Assembly (NCBI GenBank): GCA_016800925.1
Contig: JABCPU010000934.1
Span: 1-21,009 of the forward strand
DNA: 21,009 bases
DNA from: Suillus spraguei
Lineage: Eukaryota > Basidiomycota > Agaricomycetes > Boletales > Suillaceae
Direction of reading: 5' to 3'
Positions 9,925 through 19,610 of this stretch are shown in pieces (the stretch's first letter is position 1; each line of letters starts with the position of its first letter). The position numbers and the translations under genes are program-made. The notes under the pieces are model-generated. The model worked only from the letters and a program-made list of their open reading frames with translations, was not told where the DNA came from and made no database searches.

Positions 9925-10648
9925 GGTGTTGTGATGGAACACAATTATGAGGATAGAGGATGTGCTAAGCAGTGGACTGAGTGGTGAGCGAAATGAGTGA
10001 GAGGAGAAGATGGGGAATTGGGATATGGGCACTGTGTATGGAGTGGAAGGGAGAGGAGGGGTTCAGCTGATGGCTGCACGCGTATTTCGAGGGCTTTTCG
10101 GCACGATAGACGCTGGTATGATTACACCAAGCGCTGAGAATGAAGCAGGAATAGGGAAGAATCTGTGGCAAAGAAGTAGACAATGTCAGTCTTTGGCAAA
10201 ATTAGCTTGTCCCAAGTTTGAAGAGGACATGCGAGTCTTGTGTTGCAAGCAGCAGGAGACTGCTCAACTTGTTGGTTCATTCACTGAAGCCCTGGTATAA
10301 TGATTCCCCCAGTACTTGAGGATCTGATGCAAATTTGCACGTTATACAATAATTGTTGACGATATCATTCCATGTTCCTTGAGTAGGGTTTATGGATTGT
10401 AACTTAGTAAGGTACGAAATCGATTTCCCAAACGGTCACGTGCGCGCGCTCATGCAAACGCGTCGTCGGAGTCGAATTGCAGGTCCACAAGTAACCCCCA
10501 CTTCAATCCACATCAGATTGATCGATGGCTCGCCACATTTGCGCCACATTGGTCGACCAGATATAAAGTAAGCAGGAAGTAGTTGTCCTTTTAGTTTTCT
10601 CCACCTCACCAGTTCTACTCAGTCTGCGTAACAAGAACACCTATCATC
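9925..10648. promoter_or_regulatory. Divergent intergenic region between CHAT copy A and the FunK1 kinase
   Basis: About 725 bp separate the two start codons, which face apart. The CHAT side has a pyrimidine-rich leader in its own sense (around 9970-10060). The kinase side has a TATA box (TATAAA at 10562-10567) about 80 nt upstream of its ATG, followed by a T/C-rich tract. The CHAT-proximal 450 bp is repeated upstream of copy B; the kinase-proximal 270 bp is not. A frame at 10010-10300 (+) is not preserved in the partner unit and is not supported as a gene. Confidence 0.6.
10562..10567 (+). promoter_or_regulatory. TATA box of the FunK1 kinase gene
   Basis: TATAAA stands 82 nt before the ATG at 10649, with a pyrimidine-rich probable start region (TTTTAGTTTTCTCCACC) in between. 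Confidence 0.55.
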
Positions 10649-13329
10649 ATGTCCCCTGCCGGCGAGATTGGCACATCGTCTACTCCCCCACGCACCAATG
10701 CACCAGCTCATGGTGTCAGCACAATAGAATCCACTCCAAATAGTCGGGGGGCTACCGTCGTTAGTGAGAACATCGGCGTGCTCGGTGCCAAGTACGCACT
10801 GTTCTTGTTTTCATTGAGTAGCACCTGATATTCCGTGAAAGTGTTAAGAGAGTCCACCCATGGATTCAACGTGATATCGAGAAGGTTAAGGAATGCAAGG
10901 CAGATGCTATGCTGCAAGCTCTGTTGCAGCGCGCTTCCTCCACTCCCGAGACTGAGCAGCCAGAGCTCCTGCAAAAGTGCCTCAAGGCGGTTCTGCCGGT
11001 TTGTAATGGACAGGCCTCCACTGCGCTCGTAAATTCTTCGGACATCGAGGCAGTCCTCAATGAATAGTGAGTGCTTGTTCTATGTTTGCTGATCAGGTGT
11101 TTTCATACTTATAACGGTTACAAGCGTGCGTCCAGGAATAGAAAACAAGTTTTACAGCCCTTTCATAAAAGCAACCAACATCGCGCTCGCTTGTCTTGAA
11201 GAAATCAAGGTTGATGGAATGCGTGCTCCTGTCCCCGCCGTGGACATGATCTGTCAGCAGAACGATATGCCCATGTACCAGATCCACCAGACCGCGAAAT
11301 CAACTCGGAAGCCCGACGTTGTCATTCTTCCTTTGAGTAGCGCATGTGCTCCCTTCCAGAATGAGAAGGGCGGCAACAAGGGTAAACAGAAGGAAAGGGA
11401 GAAGGACGACGCGATGCACGACGAGAAGGATGACGAAGAGCGCAAGAAGAAGCGTAACGCTCATATGGACACAAGTGCAACAGCAAAACCGAGAAATCTC
11501 CCCTGGAAAGATGTTCTAGCTTGTATCGAGTTCAAGAGAAAGACGCCAGGGAAGACGAAAGGGATTAACCCACCACCCCCCTCTTATGCAGTGACAGATT
11601 ATGTCCCTACCAAGCCGGAATATCTACCCGTGGATCATCTTAAGGCTAAAGAGCCGCCAGGCCTTTTGCAGGCCCCAGCAAAACAACCTCCGTCTGACAT
11701 TGCATGTAAGTGAAGGTACTCAGGATTCTGAGATGGAATTTAATTGGCCAAGTTGCAGTTCCATCTTCCGGCCTCAATACTGGCCAGCCTTCCCAGGGCG
11801 GTTCCAGCTCCAAGCGCAGGGCCACGGACACTTTGGAATCCGCCACGAAAAGATTTAAGAGGTACCCAGATGATACAGACACTGACCTAGATGTGACCGT
11901 CCAGACGGGTCTGTACGCCGCCGAAATGTTTGCGTCGAATCTTGCAGTCAATTATCTAATGAACTTTGTCATCATCGGCAAGTTCGTTCGTCTGTCGAGG
12001 TCGGTCGCGTTCTTACCAAAGCTTTTCAGACGATGTAATGTGGATCTGGTATTATGATCGACAAGGCATCATTCAATGCTCAGGCATCAACTTCATTCAA
12101 GATCTCCCGCGATTCATGGTGTTGTTGTATGCTCTACAACGATTCGATCTTTACGATTGGGGCCGAAACAAAGACTTCCTTACGGTTCAAGTTGAGGGTA
12201 AACAATGCCATGAATTCACGATCAAGGATGAAAGACTTGGAGAAGTAGATTTGCTGCTTCACACCAGCCACGACGAAAGGGTGACGCACTATGGACTACA
12301 AGGACGAGCCACCAATGTGGTCCCTGTCACTAGTGAAGCGCTCGCGAAGAAATACGGCGACTTCCAGGATGGAATGGTGGCTAAGATCTTTTGGGGAGAG
12401 GCGAGCCGCACCAGCGAGCCCGAGATCCTGAAAAAGGTCGAGGAGATCGCTGAGGTGCACAATACTGTACAAGACCATATTCCCAAGCTGCTTTGGCATC
12501 ACACGTTCACGAATCCTACGTCCGCCATCCGAGAAGCGCTTGGCATTCCAGAACCCACCAAGGGTAGTCGCGTACTCTACATCCTCGTATTCCCCAAGCT
12601 CCACTCCATCACAATGCTTCACGGTAAAGAGCTTTTCGATGTGCGGTATCAATGTATCCTGTGTACGCATTTTCATCACATTTATGAGGCTCTTCCTTGA
12701 CATAGCGTGCAGGTCACCTTACTCTGTGGAAAGAAGGGGTGTATCATCGAGATGTCAGCCCTGGAAACCTGATGTGGTACTGGAAAGACGGCAAGCGGAT
12801 GGGTGTCCTAAATGACTTTGATCTATCCTCGTTGGCAAATGCCCAAGGTCCTCAGGGTAACGAGCGCACGGGCACGGTGCCGTTCATGGCATGTGAGCTT
12901 CTCACCGAGGAGGGCCAACAAGGCAAAGTGAAGCACCTATATCGCCATGATCTGGAGTCATTCATGTGGGTCTTTGCTTGGATTTGCTTGCGTTACAGGC
13001 AGGGAGTCCTTCTACCGCGGAGATTACGCCCCCTCGATGAGTGGGCAGCTTTAGGCGCCATTGCATGTGGCGAGAAGAAGTTAGTCTTTCTCAACAATTT
13101 GACACCTTCTGCACCCTCGGACATAGACAAAACCACATGGGGTCTCGTTGTGAGTTTTTTGTTAATCCTCAAAAAGGATGCCGACGACCGATACTATCTT
13201 CGCTTCGAAGAACCGTCGGACTCAGGAGTAGACCAGCAGCCCAACGCCGATGAATCGGATCCCGATGCTTTTCTATCTAAATTTATATCTTCCAAGAGTT
13301 GGCTTGCGCTCAGCAAACCTTCAAAGTAA
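10649..13329 (+). CDS. FunK1-type fungal protein kinase (Pkinase_fungal)
   Basis: Six exons join to 805 codons with all phases consistent: 10649-10791, 10842-11066, 11125-11705, 11759-11977, 12030-12662 and 12713-13329. The N-terminal region (to about residue 390) carries a Lys/Glu-rich run at roughly 202-233 and the family block WKDVLACIEFK. The kinase core follows: DRQGIIQCSGINFIQDLPR, VAKIFW (Lys508, ATP-binding Lys), Glu521 in PEILKKVEE, the catalytic loop YHRDVSPGNLMW (Asp614), DFD instead of DFG (Asp635), then NERTGTVPFMACELL and YRHDLESFMWVFAWI. This pattern is typical of FunK1 kinases, expanded in multicellular basidiomycetes; substrates are not known. The start follows a TATA box and lies in a Pro/Thr-rich opening usual for the family. 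No frame damage is seen, so it is probably functional. It is transcribed away from CHAT copy A. Confidence 0.9.
10792..10841 (+). other. Intron 1 of the FunK1 gene
   Basis: GTACGC donor, CTGAT branch, phase 2. The acceptor is GAAAG, not a pyrimidine-AG; earlier AG choices run into stops. It joins VLGA to VKRVHPWIQRDIEK. Confidence 0.65.
11067..11124 (+). other. Intron 2 of the FunK1 gene
   Basis: GTGAGT donor and ACAAG acceptor, phase 2; it completes a Tyr codon between AVLNE and VRPGIENKFY. Confidence 0.75.
11706..11758 (+). other. Intron 3 of the FunK1 gene
   Basis: GTAAGT donor and TTGCAG acceptor, phase 1. An alternative AAG acceptor six bases upstream would add two residues. Confidence 0.7.
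11978..12029 (+). other. Intron 4 of the FunK1 gene, probable GC-AG type
   Basis: The only splice giving the expected join VII-DDVMWIWYYDRQG with normal intron length uses GCAAGT as donor, the classic GC-AG consensus, with TTTTCAG as acceptor (52 nt, phase 1). A GTCTGT donor at 11990 is also in phase but leaves only 40 nt and adds four residues. Confidence 0.6.
12663..12712 (+). other. Intron 5 of the FunK1 gene
   Basis: GTACGC donor and GTGCAG acceptor, phase 1. It joins QCILC to HLTLWKEGVYHRDVS, just before the catalytic loop. Confidence 0.85.
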
Positions 13330-13502
13330 TTGTCCTCCCTTATTGCCGGACGTACGATTTTCTGCGTATAGATCATTAATATTGTAACTTTCACTTGTAC
13401 AATCAAGCTAAGGATAGAAAAAATAGTAATTTTGAATTTTTATGATTTGGCCGTGGGAACAGTTACGCTGTGGCACTAGTTGGATTTGTACTCCTGCCAG
13501 TC

Positions 13503-13820
13503 ATGGCGTCCGTCATCCCAGTGATTTTCATACTCGCCATAGTCCTAGGACTAATGGCCTGTGGCTACCTCTTTGCCCCATAGGGCCCACAACAAACCTC
13601 TCCACTTTGTCAAAATCCGAACTAATATCATCGACTTGCAATGCAGGACAATTTGTACGGCCGCCATCATGCTCACGCTCGCATCGTGTTATCTTATGTG
13701 GATGGTCACATATATGGCTCAGCTACATCCTCTCATTAGTAAGTCATGAAACTCATTGCTGCTGTTTTGTTGGCTAACGTATGAACGTCAGCACCATATC
13801 GTTCAACAAAGGGCGGAGAG
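13503..13820 (+). pseudogene. Dead copy of the V-ATPase subunit e gene
   Basis: From ATG 13503 the frame reads MASVIPVIFILAIVLGLMA, then GYLFAP, a TAG stop at 13581-13583, and GPQQT. After an intron-like stretch (13598-13646, CTAAT branch, TGCAG end, but starting CT instead of GT) it continues as AAIMLTLASCYLMWMVTYMA and QLHPLI. This is the two-helix layout of subunit e, the small hydrophobic Vo-sector protein of the vacuolar proton pump (yeast Vma9). The stop falls where the family has Lys in APKGP. The second intron (13739-13791) keeps GTAAGT, GCTAAC and CGTCAG. The C-terminal exon fades after ITPYRS and merges with the adjacent CHAT relic. A working copy must lie elsewhere in the genome, since this one has a stop after 26 codons and a lost donor. 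Confidence 0.75.
13739..13791 (+). other. Intact second intron of the dead V-ATPase e copy
   Basis: 53 nt with GTAAGT donor, GCTAAC branch and GTCAG acceptor, immediately after QLHPLI. Its presence means the copy arose from DNA and not from a processed transcript. Confidence 0.7.
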
Positions 13821-14010
13821 AGTCTGATGGATATTAGTACTCGGACGATTGATTTGCAGCGCCTTCTTGAATTAATATAAATGGACACGTAAAGCGTGCG
13901 GGTATGCTCCCGTGAAATTGTTTACCCTGATGACTGTAGGTAGGACCTGAGGATCCTGCAGTGAATACGAAGGCAATCATATGGACAGACCCCCTTGAAG
14001 TCTAATATAT
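13810..14010 (-). pseudogene. Third, eroded CHAT-gene N-terminus (C2-like exon)
   Basis: On the minus strand the sequence CTACAGTCATCA at 13928-13939 matches the exon 2 boundary of both CHAT copies. It is followed by LYVSIYINSRRRCKSIVRVL, which lines up with IYVSINNDSSRRWKSAISVL of copy A. The upstream 70 bases resemble exon 1 weakly. No TPR or CHAT sequence follows; the fragment abuts the dead V-ATPase e copy. Identity is much lower than between copies A and B, so it predates that duplication or comes from another paralogue. Confidence 0.55.
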
Positions 14011-14329
14011 CATTCTTCCAACTACTATGCGCGTGTTTGGATGCTATCTTACCTTGTATCTCACTAGCTTCTAGGGGATGCTTTTCAAAGGTGTGGCGAA
14101 AACGCGTCATATGCCACAGTCCTCAACTTCTGGAAGGTGAGTGTTCATCATTTTGATGTCAACTATTAGCGTGATCTTCTACGGACCAAGGCGGGAGCAC
14201 TTACACCACTAGTAGTAGCTTGAACAGTCTAATCTCGCCAGAACCAGCCCGAGTGCACATACTTCATATCTGTCCTAGATTTGGACTGGCGCGGTGATTA
14301 TCCCAGTGGCCAATCTCATCTTCCATATT
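14011..14329. other. Spacer before duplication unit B
   Basis: No gene or repeat is recognised here. Confidence 0.4.
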
Positions 14330-14349
14330 AAGCACTCTCGATTGTTACG

Positions 14350-14610
14350 ATGTCTGATGCAGTCATGGAGTCACTCGCTGGCAAACTCCCTGTGCGAATC
14401 ATCCTTACTATGATGAGTCATCTCGCTGGCCAAAATAGGTGCGTTATGACCTTTCATACGGATTAGTGCCGGAAACGAGCTATCCTATCCAACTTCTCCC
14501 AGTTCTTGACATCACGGCGAGACTTGATCCGCTGATGTCAGGTGCTCCAAGTTTCTTGTCTCAGTATCGCTCTGCACGAAATATGACCGCTGAGCTTTGA
14601 TTCAAGACAC
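14350..14610 (+). pseudogene. F-box-like gene fragment, copy B
   Basis: The first exon (14350-14438) reads MSDAVMESLAGKLP then VRIILTMMSHLAGQNR. The segment LPVRIILTMMSHL fits the F-box start (LPxEIxxxIxxxL), the Skp1-binding motif of ubiquitin-ligase adaptors. A GTGCGT donor follows directly. Downstream, RRDLIR and QVLQVSCLSIALHEI look like the rest of an F-box (DLLRCxxVxxxF), but stops intervene at TGA 14533 and later. No leucine-rich repeat or other substrate domain remains. I treat it as a truncated gene; the short motif leaves real doubt. Confidence 0.4.
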
Positions 14611-15314
14611 CAATTTCATACGCTGGCTAATGCAATGAGGAAATCTGGCGAGAGGAGACGACAGTAGAAGGACGAAGTAATATGTGACCGGTCGGTGGAG
14701 AACGCTCCCTTAACAAGTGTTCATGTAATACACGATCGAAGGGCTTCAAATTTATCCGTCGAGAATACTTACATACCTACCAACTGAAATGTGTGCCAGG
14801 AAGGAGTGACGGACTATCAGTGAATTTGTCGGTATCACGGAAAAAATGTCATAATTTGAACGGGATGTGGGCTTCAGGATGAGTTGAGAGGGTAATGGGG
14901 GATTGCTGAACCCTCCACATCAGTATTAATTATGAGCGTTTCACCATAAACGATCATTGAATGCTGGGCGCCATATACTCAGTGCATGCCTCATCCGTGG
15001 CTAATTGAGGTTCCGTGGTACATAGCTAGGGCTTGAATGTTGAACACTTGAAACTTGATCAACAAATACTAGCACTATACATGGCCGGAAGGCATAAGTC
15101 TGCTTCACTGACACAGCTCATACAAATCCAATTACTCAAGTAAGAGAGGTACACGAGAGCTTTGGTGAATATTCTAGTCTAAAAAACAGGTCAGACGAAA
15201 ACGAGTTAGCTGGAAGGTAAGAATGTATCCGGGTCATTTGGATAACATGATGAAAGAGAATAGCAGACCAACAACTCGTGAATATGTACCAGACGACAGC
15301 AATATGACGTAGAA
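14611..15314. other. 3' flank of the CHAT copy B
   Basis: Diverged counterpart of 5626-6324; no gene is seen. The last 100 bp before the CHAT stop regains similarity. Confidence 0.45.
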
Positions 15315-18300
15315 CTACACACCAATATGAACAAAAACCATCCTCTGCTCAAGCGGCACTTCCGTCTTCACGGCGTGCGTAGCACAGTTGAGTGCCCAGG
15401 CCGCCCTCGTACAGTTCATGACAACGCCCTCCTTCGAAGGTTTGAACATATATTGGTAGAAAGCTTCAACGACATGTTTTGCAACAGAATCGTCGACCTC
15501 CCACAGCGTGCCAACGACGCTCTTGAACCCCGAAAACTGGAGACCAGCTGCGAGATGAATCACTTCATCGGGTGTCTCTTCATCGCCGACGGCGGTATGA
15601 CAAGCGGATAAGAATGCGAACTCAGCGTGTGGAACGTCTCTCTCCATGATATCGAGCAGCGTCAGATGTTCATCTTTCATCACGAAATGCGAATGGTAAG
15701 GCTGCACAGGGTCCTGCTTGCCATGACAAGCGAGGTGCACCCACGTATTCTTCTGCAAAGCCTCCAGTGCACCTGCTCGTGTCGCTGCATCACCAGAAAT
15801 AATGGTGCGGCTGGCAGTCACGGGGACGAGGTCATGGACAAGCTCGAGCTCGCTGTCGACGGCCAAGAGCGCCTTGCCCTTCCCTGCACCTGGTTGACCT
15901 TGCCCGATCGCTACGAAGGATGGAGGTACACGCTTCTTCATCAACTGTCGAGATCTAACCAGAGCCGAAAGTGTCGGTGTATAAGAGCAGATGTAGAGAT
16001 CCTCAAGGCATGGCTCCTTACCAGAGCGATCTGGCTTTGTTAGAAAGGGGTTGGCTGCGTGCAGAGGAATAGACGTGAAAGCGGCAGTTGACATAGCCAG
16101 ATTCGAGAGCGACGCTTTAGCTTGAGGACGCGCTCGAGTACGTCGATGATGGGTAGCATGATCTCATCCCATAATATCCGCGAGAGTACTATTAGATCTG
16201 TCCTCGACTCCGTTGGGTTCATGCGAGATGCCTCTCGTATTGCTCTGCCGAAGCGATCCTTGAGAGTCTTGAGATCTGCGAGAGCGATGGAGGGAAAAGG
16301 AACATGATGAGGGCTTCCTCCTGTCGGGATGATGATGGCGCTGCATGAGTATTGACTGGCAATGAAGATGATGACCGGGCCATGGCGCGCTGCCACTTGC
16401 AGGTCTTCATACAAAGGTGGTAAGAGGAACCGCGAGAAGGCTCGAAGATCACGTATCTCTGTTACCGCAGCTTCCCATTCCCTTGTGAATCTCCTATACT
16501 CTATTGCTGCCCGATCAGCAGCAGCTCTGTCGGTGCCAGCTGCGGAACCCTGAGCATTAGACAACTGTTTGCTAAGATGTAAGAACTTTCGAGCTAGTTC
16601 GGGACTGGTAGACTCGAGGTCTTCGAGTGGTGTCCTGAGTCGAGAAGCCAACGACCATTGCTGGCCACGACCCTGCTCTGTGAGTTCAATTGCCTGTTGA
16701 AGATTGCCACTGCGTATGGCACACGAGGCTGCATCTACTGGCAGTGATCGCGCACCACGAAAAGCTGTTGCAGCCTCACGCCGTGAGATGATCGACGATC
16801 GCGTCATCACATGGCTGTCGAAAAGCTCGAAGCACATCCGGTATGCTTCGAGGGCAGATTCATGTTGATAAACTTCTGCTTGGCGAGCCCATTCAATAGC
16901 CTCCGCAATGCGGCCTGGGAACCCTTGAGTAGGATGTCTGGATGCAAGTCTGAAGTTCTCTACAGCGAGCGACAAATCAGCAGGGTCGTGTAGAATCCGG
17001 TAACGAGACAAATAAGCCTCCTGCAGCCACATGTAGCTGAAATACCTGTCCGGGTGCAGCACAGACAGAGCCGCTAATGATTGTTGGCAAAGAGAAATGG
17101 CCTCCCCGACATCTTCATTCTGCTGAGTTTGCTTGAAACGAGAGCAAAGCACCGAGCTCAAACTGCAAAGAGTTACATGGCGCTCTGGATGGTCAAGTCG
17201 CCTTAACCGAAGGGATTCGCGATACAGATCAATGGCCTCGTTAAGATCCTCGCCGACATCCAATTTGTCATATCTGGTTTTGAGCGCTCCAGCAAGGTTG
17301 CTAAGCGTAGTGTCGCGACCTGGATGCCCATGTGGGCGCAACGTCAGTGCCTCGCGATAGAGGGTGACAGCTCGGATGATGTCATTAATGTCGTTGCGTC
17401 CGTCGAAACGGTCGACGAGGGCGCCCCCTAGGTTGTCCAATGATGAACTACGAGCTCTGTGCCAATAGGGCACAGGCGCAGTAATTCTTCGTACAAAGAG
17501 ATGGCCTCATCAAGATCATGAGGTTTTCCTTGCTGGCCAAAGCGGGCATTGAGTGAGAAGGCCAAGTTGTTCAGGTAGAAATCACGGTCAGGATGTCCCT
17601 CAGGACACAGAGATACGGCTTCACGACGAAATTGTATGCCTTCGTCTAAATCTTCAATGTTGCCGCGTTGTGTAAAGCGTGATCTGAGAACACTTGAAAG
17701 TCTGTCAAGTGCTTCTGGACGGAGTGGATGGTCCAGAGAACAGAGGTCGAGGACGACTCTTTGAAAGTGGATCCTTCATCAGATCCATCTTTTGGAAGAT
17801 TGTTGCATTCGCCGATTACATAATCAACACCATTCTTCCCTGCCCGATGCTATGAAGGTAGGTGCCTTCTGGACAAAGAGGCAGTAGCTTATGATACAAT
17901 TGGGCAGCTTCGCGGATATCACCAGCAGTATTTTTCTTGTAGTGACGCCAATTCAGGGCTTCAGTGAGATTATATACAGATAAGGAATGATCGGGATGGC
18001 GCCGCGAACGCAAGGCAAAGGCATCACGGAAAATGGAAGTGGTAGCGTCAATATCTTGAAGATCCTTGCGAGTATAACCTTTAAGGCGGGCCCACGCGAG
18101 GTTGGTGAGAGCAGCTGCATGGTCCGGATGGCTGGCTGAACACTGGTCCAGAGCCAACTGAAAATGCTCCACAGCATCGTTCAAGTGAGAGACCGCCTTG
18201 CTCGTCACGTATAAGGCAAATTGTACGTGGCCTGCATCTGTGTGTCGAGCAATCTCGCAGTCTATGAGGGACTATAGTTGGTGTTCTGTCAGCAAAGCTA

Positions 18301-18915
18301 ACAGGACAGAGACCAAAATCACTCGCGTTAGACAGTGCACCTTGTTGATTGCTGCAAGCATGTACAACGACAACTTTCAGTGTGAGGAAAGGGTGGACAC
18401 CGCGCACGGGTGGGAAGGATAGATCTACAAGGTATTAGTATATGTACATGAATGAAGAACAAGTCACTCACGGAATGGCTCATCTCCATGATCGAGGAGC
18501 TCATTCAACGATATTTGAAGTTTGCCGATGACTTCCCCATTTCCTAGCATTCGTTCGGCCTCGTAGGACGCCCTGATTTCGACTGATAATGCAGACGATG
18601 CATGCGATGGACTATAAGTCCATGATCAGTTCTGGCATCGCGCCAGAAAGTTTGAATGAACTTTACAGAGTCACAGATTCCCCCCACACTGCAGACTTTT
18701 CGGATGATAAAACACTGATGGCCGATTTCCATCGTCTGCTCGAGTCGTCATTGATGGAGACGTAAATGCCAGCAGGTATGCGACCGGAGGGGACTCGAAG
18801 TTCCTTTCCGTTGATGACTGTAAATAGAGTGCTAGAATCACGAAACAGACTCAAAAGTAATATGGAGGGACTCGCTTTCAAGTGTAACACAGCGGCTTTC
18901 TGAGTTACCAGGCAT
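15315..18915 (-). pseudogene. C2-TPR-CHAT gene, copy B, broken by four frameshifts
   Basis: The exon plan equals copy A: ATG 18915, C2-like exons ending 18667, then 18611-18472, 18424-18327 and 18271 onward. Relative to copy A, single bases are missing near 17845, 17772, 17462 and 16090. The reading splits into a TPR start (18208-17816), a TPR-to-linker middle (17473-16040) and the CHAT end (16094-15315). The CHAT end keeps both VHLACHGKQ and FLSACHTAVGD and has no internal stop. The exon 4 donor is GCGAGT. No full protein can be made, though the middle and 3' parts remain long open frames and are almost as well preserved as copy A. Sequencing error should be excluded, since each lesion is one base. 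Confidence 0.8.
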
Positions 18916-19610
18916 GATGTTGTGATGGAGCACAATGATGCGGATAGAGGGTAAACTACGCAGCGAACGGAGTGGTGAACGGAATGTGAGAGAGGAGAAT
19001 ATGAGGAATAGGGATACGGGCACTGTGTATGGAGATGAAGGGAGAGGAGGAGTTCAACCGTTCAGGTGATGCTGCACGTGTATTTTGAGGGCTGTTCGGC
19101 ATGATAGACGCTGGTAGGATTGCACCAAGCGCTGAGAATCAACCAGGAATCTGTGGCAGAGAGGTAGACAATGTTAGTCTTCGGCGAAAGTAGCTCACTC
19201 AGTTCAAAGAGGACATGCGAGCCTTGTGTTGTAAGCAGCAGCTGTTGGTTCGTTCACTGAAGCTCTAGTATAACGATTCCCCAGTACTCGAGTCAATATC
19301 AAGACTGCTCAAGTTGTTGGTTCGTTTACTGAAGATCTGATTCAAATTTGCACATCATGCAATCTGAAATTTGAATTGTCGACGATATCATTCCATGATG
19401 TTCCTGGAACACCATACCAGAACATTTGCATCGCAAGAATTTGATTTTCGGTCTTTGCCGAAGATGTGAACGCGATCAGTAAAATTATTAAGGGTATTCA
19501 AAGTAAAATTATGAGAACTTTGAAACGTGGGTAATGCTAGTCAGAACTTCTCGGAGCATTCGGCATCCGTATTCAGAGTCTGAATTCAAACTTTATGCAG
19601 CACGCGCAAG
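18916..19610. promoter_or_regulatory. Upstream flank of CHAT copy B, and spacer to the next gene
   Basis: 18916-19405 is the counterpart of the copy A promoter side and keeps its pyrimidine-rich leader. It has an internal change: a phrase around TGTTGGTTCGTTCACTGAAG (19247) recurs near 19315, where copy A has it once. From 19406 the sequence is unique, with no motif I can name. Confidence 0.45.

Larger units (their letters stand above)
5345..10375. repeat. Segmental duplication unit A (direct, partner 14330-19405)
   Basis: Order and sequence match the partner unit from an F-box-like fragment, through the CHAT gene, to a shared upstream flank ending in GACGATATCATTCCATG. Both units have the same orientation, about 9 kb apart start to start. 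Similarity is uneven: near identity in the 3' half of the CHAT gene and visibly lower in the flanks. Confidence 0.85.
14330..19405. repeat. Segmental duplication unit B (direct, partner 5345-10375)
   Basis: It has the same order as unit A: F-box-like fragment, CHAT gene on the minus strand, shared upstream flank ending near GACGATATCATTCCATG. It does not include the FunK1 gene, so the duplication is not a simple tandem repeat of the whole 9-kb interval, or the second kinase copy has been lost. Confidence 0.85.

Noticed and set aside
10010..10300. 96-codon frame in the divergent promoter
   Set aside because: The corresponding region of duplication unit B does not keep the frame, and the sequence behaves as leader/promoter of the CHAT gene.
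13442..13777. 111-codon frame overlapping the V-ATPase e relic
   Set aside because: It is in a different frame from the recognised subunit e peptides and runs across its intron signals.
490..13820. RIP-type (C-to-T) mutation as the cause of decay
   Set aside because: The key lesions are single-base deletions and transversions (Lys AAG to TAG, Glu GAG to TAG), not a C-to-T pattern.
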